Shown: positions 60,374 to 64,000 of the stretch, piece after piece
Layout: each line of letters starts with the position of its first letter
How positions within the stretch are numbered: the stretch's first letter is position 1
NCBI RefSeq assembly: GCF_900108555.1
Contig: NZ_FNWV01000003.1
Span: forward strand, 124,334-188,333
DNA length: 64,000 nucleotides
Source: Ruminococcus flavefaciens
Lineage (GTDB): Bacteria > Bacillota > Clostridia > Oscillospirales > Ruminococcaceae
Reading direction: 5' to 3'
Made by a program: the position numbers and the translations under genes
The notes under the pieces: generated by a model
Database searches by the model: none
Seen by the model: only the letters and a program-made list of their open reading frames with translations
Told to the model about the DNA's origin: nothing

Positions 60374-60886
60374 ATGGATACTCCGCAGCGGAAGGATATA
60401 CGCCTCAATAATTACGATTATTCCCGTAACGGCGCGTATTTTGTGACGATATGCACACGTAACAGGCGGTATTTATTTTGGAATGATCATGATATCCGCA
60501 ATGTAGGGGCCGCCTTTGGCGGTCCGCACGGTAAGATAACATTAACGGAATATGGGAGGATTGTTAGAGAAGAATTGAAGAAAATCCCTTCGATATATCC
60601 CGATATTGTTTTTGTTCCAAAATTCGTAATCATGCCAAACCATATACATTTGATTATTGTATTGAATGCGTTTTCGGAAAACGGACCGCCAAAGGCGGCC
60701 CCTACAATCGGAAGCATCATCAATAAATTTAAAGGGGCGGTATCTAAAAAAGCAGGTTTTAAGGTTTGGCAAAAAAATTTTTTTGACCGTGTGTTGCGGA
60801 ATGAATGGGAATACCGCAATGCGTGGCAATACATCGAAAATAATCCCGAAAATTGGGAAAACGATGAATTATTCTGCAAGGAATAA
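60374..60886 (+). CDS. REP-associated tyrosine transposase (RAYT), copy 2
   Basis: This 170-residue Y1 transposase is homologous to the copy at 17483 (shared YDYSRNGxYFxTICT block). The HUH motif is MPNHIHLIIV (His90, His92) and the likely catalytic Tyr is Tyr153 in WQYIENNPENW. Two GTAGGG hairpins lie in frame, at 60503-60526 (residues 44-51, VGAAFGGP) and inverted at 60682-60705 (103-111, GPPKAAPTI); these are exact reverse complements. It starts one base after the upstream stop, inside the T-box-thrS operon. Confidence 0.9.
   Translation: MDTPQRKDIRLNNYDYSRNGAYFVTICTRNRRYLFWNDHDIRNVGAAFGGPHGKITLTEYGRIVREELKKIPSIYPDIVFVPKFVIMPNHIHLIIVLNAFSENGPPKAAPTIGSIINKFKGAVSKKAGFKVWQKNFFDRVLRNEWEYRNAWQYIENNPENWENDELFCKE
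60503..60526 (+). repeat. GTAGGG hairpin inside RAYT 2 (forward arm)
   Basis: It starts gtaggggccgcc and ends ggcggtccg, in frame. A truncated intergenic copy of the same stem lies at 30955. Confidence 0.88.
60682..60705 (-). repeat. GTAGGG hairpin inside RAYT 2 (inverted arm)
   Basis: It is the exact reverse complement (24/24) of the element at 60503 and is in frame. Confidence 0.88.
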
Positions 60887-60899
60887 CAGATCATCGCAC

Positions 60900-60950
60900 A
60901 AACGAATAATTATGCATCAAGCATTATGAATTATGAATCAATAAAAAGGA
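60900..60950 (+). repeat. short imperfect repeats before thrS
   Basis: aattatgcatcaagcattatgaattatgaatc is a run of imperfect units, close to the thrS ribosome binding site (aaaggaga). Similar arrays flank GTAGGG repeats elsewhere. Confidence 0.45.
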
Positions 60951-60959
60951 GAGATCATC

Positions 60960-62900
60960 ATGATCAAATTATCATTACCTGACGGCAGCGTTCGCGAGAT
61001 CGAGTCTGCACAGTCAGCCGCAGAAATCATCAAGGGCATCGGTATGGGACTTTACAAGGCTGCCTGCTGTGTAAAGGTCAACGGCGAGGTATGCGACCTA
61101 CGCACAGTTATCGACAGCGACTGTCAGTTCGAGGTTTGCACATTTGACAGCCTTGACGGTAAAAAGACATTCTGGCACACAGCTTCACATATCCTTGCAC
61201 AGGCTGTAAAGAGACTTTATCCTGCTGCAAAGCTGGCTATCGGTCCTGCTATCGATAACGGCTTCTACTACGATTTCGACCTCGAAAAGCCTTTCACTCC
61301 CGAGGAGCTTGAAAAGATCGAGGCTGAGATGAAGAAGATAGTCAAGGAAGGCATCGAGCTTGAAAAGTTCGAGCTCTCACCTGCTGACGCTATCGCTAAG
61401 CTCAAGGAAATGGACGAGCCTTACAAGGTTGAGCTCTGCGAGGAACACGTTGACAAGGGCGAGCCTATATCATTCTACAAGCAGGGCGAATTTATCGATC
61501 TCTGCGCAGGTCCTCACCTTATGGACACAGCTCCTGTAAAGGCATTCAAGCTCCTTTCATGTACAGGTGCTTACTGGCGCGGCAACGAGAATAACAAGAT
61601 GCTCAGCCGTGTATACGCTATCGCATTCCCGAAGGCTTCACAGCTTGACGAGTATGTAAAGATGATCGAGGAAGCAAAGCTTCGCGACCACAAGAAGCTT
61701 GGCAAGGAGCAGGCACTCTTCATGTTCGACCACACAGCTCCCGGTATGCCTTACTGGCTCCCAAGAGGCTGGAAGCTCTTCAATGCACTTCTTGAATACT
61801 GGAGAGGCGTTCACGAGGATCACGGTTATACTGAAATTTCAGGTCCTGTTCTCTCAAAGAAAGAACTCTGGGTAACATCAGGTCACTGGGATCACTATCA
61901 GGACGGTATGTTCGTTATCCCTTCCGAGGAAGATACAGAGGTTTACTGCGCTAAGCCAATGAACTGTCCTAACGCTATCAAGGTATACATGAACAAGCAG
62001 CGTTCATACAAGGAGCTCCCCCTTAAATTCAATCAGGTAGACGTTATCCACCGTAAGGAGAAGTCAGGCGAGCTCAACGGTCTCTTCCGCGTTCAGCAGT
62101 TCAGACAGGACGATGCTCATATCCTCGTAACTGAGGAGCAGATAGCTTCAGAGATCAACGATATCATGGATATCGCTACAGAGATATACAAGACATTCGG
62201 TCTTGAATACAAGGCTGAGCTTTCAACTCGTCCTGACGACTACATGGGCGACATCAACGTATGGAACAAGGCTGAGGCTGACCTCAAGGCTATCCTCGAG
62301 GACAAGTACGGTCCTGACGGATACGAGCTCAACGAGGGTGACGGCGCATTCTACGGTCCTAAGATCGACCTGAAGATGAAGGACGCTATCGGACGTGAGT
62401 GGCAGATGGGTACTATCCAGCTTGACTTCCAGCTTCCGCTCAACTTCAAGATGAAGTACATCGCTTCAGACGGTTCAGAGAAGCAGCCTGTAATGATACA
62501 CCGTGCTATATTCGGTTCATTTGAAAGATTCATCGGTATAATCACCGAGAACTTCGCAGGCGCATTCCCGTTCTGGCTCTCACCTATGCAGGTAGGTATC
62601 GTTCCTATCAGAACAGACCACAACGACTACGCTAAGAAGGTGGCTGACCTTCTCAAGAAGAACCGCATCAGAGTTGAGGTGGATTACACTGACGACAATA
62701 TGAAGAACAAGATCAGAAAGTTCAAGGACTTCAAGGATCCATATGTTGTTATCATCGGCGACAGCGAAGCTGAGAACGAGCAGGTTTCTATCAATATCCG
62801 CGGCAACAAGCAGCTGAAAAACGTTCCTCTGGACAAGTTCATCGAGATGTGCCGCACAATGAACGAGGAGCATTCACTCGATATCATCGACACACTGTAA
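60960..62900 (+). CDS. thrS: threonyl-tRNA synthetase
   Basis: ThrRS (646 aa) charges tRNA-Thr. The TGS domain (about 1-60), the SAD editing domain (about 65-215, with HTASHILAQAVKRLYP), the class II catalytic core (about 235-530, with KPMNCPNAIKVY and FNQVDVIHRKEKSGELNGLFRVQQFRQDDAHIL) and the anticodon-binding domain (about 540-646) are all present. It lies at the end of a T-box operon with a probable Thr specifier. aaaggagag lies before the ATG. Confidence 0.97.
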   Translation: MIKLSLPDGSVREIESAQSAAEIIKGIGMGLYKAACCVKVNGEVCDLRTVIDSDCQFEVCTFDSLDGKKTFWHTASHILAQAVKRLYPAAKLAIGPAIDNGFYYDFDLEKPFTPEELEKIEAEMKKIVKEGIELEKFELSPADAIAKLKEMDEPYKVELCEEHVDKGEPISFYKQGEFIDLCAGPHLMDTAPVKAFKLLSCTGAYWRGNENNKMLSRVYAIAFPKASQLDEYVKMIEEAKLRDHKKLGKEQALFMFDHTAPGMPYWLPRGWKLFNALLEYWRGVHEDHGYTEISGPVLSKKELWVTSGHWDHYQDGMFVIPSEEDTEVYCAKPMNCPNAIKVYMNKQRSYKELPLKFNQVDVIHRKEKSGELNGLFRVQQFRQDDAHILVTEEQIASEINDIMDIATEIYKTFGLEYKAELSTRPDDYMGDINVWNKAEADLKAILEDKYGPDGYELNEGDGAFYGPKIDLKMKDAIGREWQMGTIQLDFQLPLNFKMKYIASDGSEKQPVMIHRAIFGSFERFIGIITENFAGAFPFWLSPMQVGIVPIRTDHNDYAKKVADLLKKNRIRVEVDYTDDNMKNKIRKFKDFKDPYVVIIGDSEAENEQVSINIRGNKQLKNVPLDKFIEMCRTMNEEHSLDIIDTL

Positions 62901-62917
62901 AAACTAATTCGGAATTG

Positions 62918-62943
62918 TGTGGGCGCCCTTTGGGCGCCCACAG
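62918..62943. repeat. hairpin after thrS
   Basis: tgtgggcgccc/gggcgcccaca with a ttt loop, without a T tract. It may be a REP-like or 3'-end hairpin. Confidence 0.55.
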
Positions 62944-62961
62944 GTCACAGTACAATTATCA

Positions 62962-62985
62962 CGGACTGCCAAAGGCAACCCCTAC
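62962..62985 (-). repeat. GTAGGG hairpin repeat (inverted)
   Basis: On the minus strand it starts gtaggggttg and ends cagtccg. It has a slightly mispaired stem. Confidence 0.8.
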
Positions 62986-63017
62986 ATACGTTTTTATGTT
63001 AATTGTATGTTTATTTG

Positions 63018-63041
63018 CGGGCGGATAATATCCGCCCCTAC
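63018..63041 (-). repeat. GTAGGG hairpin repeat (inverted)
   Basis: On the minus strand it starts gtaggggcgg and ends ccgcccg. The stem matches the copy at 49174. It lies just upstream of the DinB-like gene. Confidence 0.85.
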
Positions 63042-63063
63042 CAAAATGAACGGAGGGATAATT

Positions 63064-63588
63064 ATGAACGAGCTTTGCAAGATAATCAAAGATATGGTAG
63101 TACCCAACTTTATGAACATAAGGACTTCACTGCGAACTTACGACCGTGACGCTCTGTGCTGCGGATCTCCCTGCTGGCGCTGGGCTTATCATGCTATACA
63201 CTCGGCGGACAAGTGGTTCATAAATCCCTGCGTTTACGATGAACCGCCTTTCCATGAGGAAGGACTGGATAATCCCGATAAACCTGCAACTGTCGTTCTT
63301 TCAGATGAACAGCTCCTTGAATATCTGGACGCAGTTGAGAAGAAAACTCTTGATTATATAGACAGTCTCACGGACGAAATGCTCTATGAACGTCCCGAAA
63401 ACTGTGAGCATACGCGCATGGAGCTGGTGCTGAGGCAGTTCAGGCATATCTCGTTCCATACGGGAATGCTCAACGGTCAGACGGCTCTTGCTACGGGAAA
63501 ATTCCCCATGTGGGTATCACAGGCTGATAAATATGTGGATGACGGCATATTCTTCGGCAGATACCGCAAGGGACAGGTTACGAAATAA
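63064..63588 (+). CDS. DinB-like putative metalloprotein
   Basis: This 174-residue protein has the four-helix pattern and spaced histidines of the DinB superfamily: WAYHAIHSADKWF (about 41-53) and RQFRHISFHTGMLNG (about 128-142). DinB-like proteins bind a divalent metal through three His; function is unknown. I start at ATG 63064 with ggaggg upstream; the longer frame runs through REP repeats and is not coding. Confidence 0.8.
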   Translation: MNELCKIIKDMVVPNFMNIRTSLRTYDRDALCCGSPCWRWAYHAIHSADKWFINPCVYDEPPFHEEGLDNPDKPATVVLSDEQLLEYLDAVEKKTLDYIDSLTDEMLYERPENCEHTRMELVLRQFRHISFHTGMLNGQTALATGKFPMWVSQADKYVDDGIFFGRYRKGQVTK

Positions 63589-63590
63589 TA

Positions 63591-63616
63591 AAAGGACACC
63601 TTCGGGTGTCCTTTTT
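63591..63616 (+). terminator. intrinsic terminator of the DinB-like gene
   Basis: The stem aaggacacc/ggtgtcctt with a ttc loop is followed by five T. Confidence 0.9.
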
Positions 63617-63627
63617 AATTCATAATT

Positions 63628-63651
63628 TTAGGGACGACCTTTGGGCGTCCG
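63628..63651 (+). repeat. GTAGGG-type hairpin repeat (GTAG lost)
   Basis: It starts tttagggacg and ends ggcgtccg, so the leading G is changed. The inverted copy at 63673 is 21 bases away, a REPIN-like pair. Confidence 0.75.
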
Positions 63652-63672
63652 CGAGTTTCTATGAAATTAGCA

Positions 63673-63696
63673 CGGGCTGCCAAAGGCAGCCCCTAC
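63673..63696 (-). repeat. GTAGGG hairpin repeat (inverted)
   Basis: On the minus strand it starts gtaggggctg and ends cagcccg. It lies three bases from the glyQS stop codon. Confidence 0.85.
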
Positions 63697-63698
63697 GA

Positions 63699-64000
63699 TC
63701 AGAACTGCATTTTAGCTTCGAGATATGCAACGAGGTCGTTGATGTTTACTCTCTCCTGCTGCATTGTGTCACGGTCACGTACTGTTACACAGTTATCCTT
63801 TTCAAGTGTATCGAAGTCGTACGTGATGCAGAAAGGTGTACCGATCTCGTCCTGACGACGGTATCTCTTACCGATAGTACCTGCCTCATCGAAGTCCACC
63901 ATGAACTTCTTGGAAAGCATATCGTATACTTCCTCAGCCTTTGGTGAGAGCTTCTTAACGAGCGGAAGTACAGCAGCCTTGAAAGGAGCAAGTGCAGGGT
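63699..64000 (-). CDS. glyQS: glycyl-tRNA synthetase, C-terminal part (cut by window end)
   Basis: The frame reads through to the edge (residues ...[27 protein letters not shown]...) and ends EAKMQF. The blocks [29 protein letters not shown] and [13 protein letters not shown] are the anticodon-binding domain end of single-chain (alpha2) glycyl-tRNA synthetase. About 100 residues are seen. The 5' part lies beyond the window. Confidence 0.93.
   Translation of the reverse strand, partial: PALAPFKAAVLPLVKKLSPKAEEVYDMLSKKFMVDFDEAGTIGKRYRRQDEIGTPFCITYDFDTLEKDNCVTVRDRDTMQQERVNINDLVAYLEAKMQF

Noticed and set aside
1..64000. CRISPR arrays, rRNA or tRNA genes, prophage or known defence genes
   Set aside because: I looked for regular direct repeats with spacers, tRNA-like TTCGANNC arms and phage structural or restriction genes by eye and saw none. 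A tRNAscan or Infernal run would be decisive.

Overview
The window looks like the replication-origin region of a low-to-moderate GC, spore-forming, plant-fibre-degrading Firmicute, most likely Ruminococcus or a close relative in the Oscillospiraceae. Support: the gene order noc-parA-parB, rsmG, mnmG, mnmE, jag, yidC, yidD, rnpA, rpmH | dnaA, dnaN, S4, recF, remB, gyrB, gyrA; spo0A, gpr and a YtaF-like gene; a secreted protein ending in a Ruminococcus-style dockerin repeat; and GH26 and GH95 glycoside hydrolases. There is no rRNA, tRNA or CRISPR array, so the genus is an inference from gene content.

Layout. 0.2-1.0 kb: two tiny DUF3789-like ORFs and a DUF3592 membrane protein. 1.0-12.3 kb (minus strand): serS, the chromosome-partitioning genes with three parS sites and a fourth between mnmE and mnmG, the tRNA-modification pair, and the classic rpmH-rnpA-yidD-yidC-jag module. 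12.3-14.7 kb: a bipartite oriC-like region around dnaA. 14.7-30.9 kb (mostly plus): dnaN to gyrA, then housekeeping genes (phosphoesterase, nrdR, rRNA pseudouridine synthase, an MsmX-like sugar ATPase, PepV-like dipeptidase). 31-37 kb: small lipoprotein, a DnaA-box-rich intergenic region, DUF2461, gpr, rpsT, dockerin protein with a divergent XRE regulator, flavin reductase, spo0A. 37-46 kb: a carbohydrate block (inactive-looking HAD protein, GH26, GH95, histidine kinase, glycogen phosphorylase). 46-55 kb: an island of secreted lipoproteins of unknown function in two paralogous groups. 55-64 kb: pssA, ppk1, uridine-kinase-like gene, a T-box operon that leads to thrS, a DinB-like protein and the 3' end of glyQS.

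Transcription diverges at about 12.3-12.8 kb, as expected at a bidirectional origin. Beyond 31 kb the strand bias breaks down and dispersed repeats become frequent.

The most unusual signal is a family of dispersed 24-27 bp hairpins that begin with GTAGGG and end with a CCG, together with two REP-associated tyrosine transposase (RAYT) genes. Each RAYT gene carries two of these hairpins, in inverted orientation, inside its own reading frame. In the second RAYT the two copies are exact reverse complements over 24 bases. Both RAYTs sit one base after the stop codon of an upstream gene, inside housekeeping operons (recF-remB-gyrB and T-box-thrS). This looks like a REPIN system in which the transposase gene also carries its own target elements in protein-coding form.
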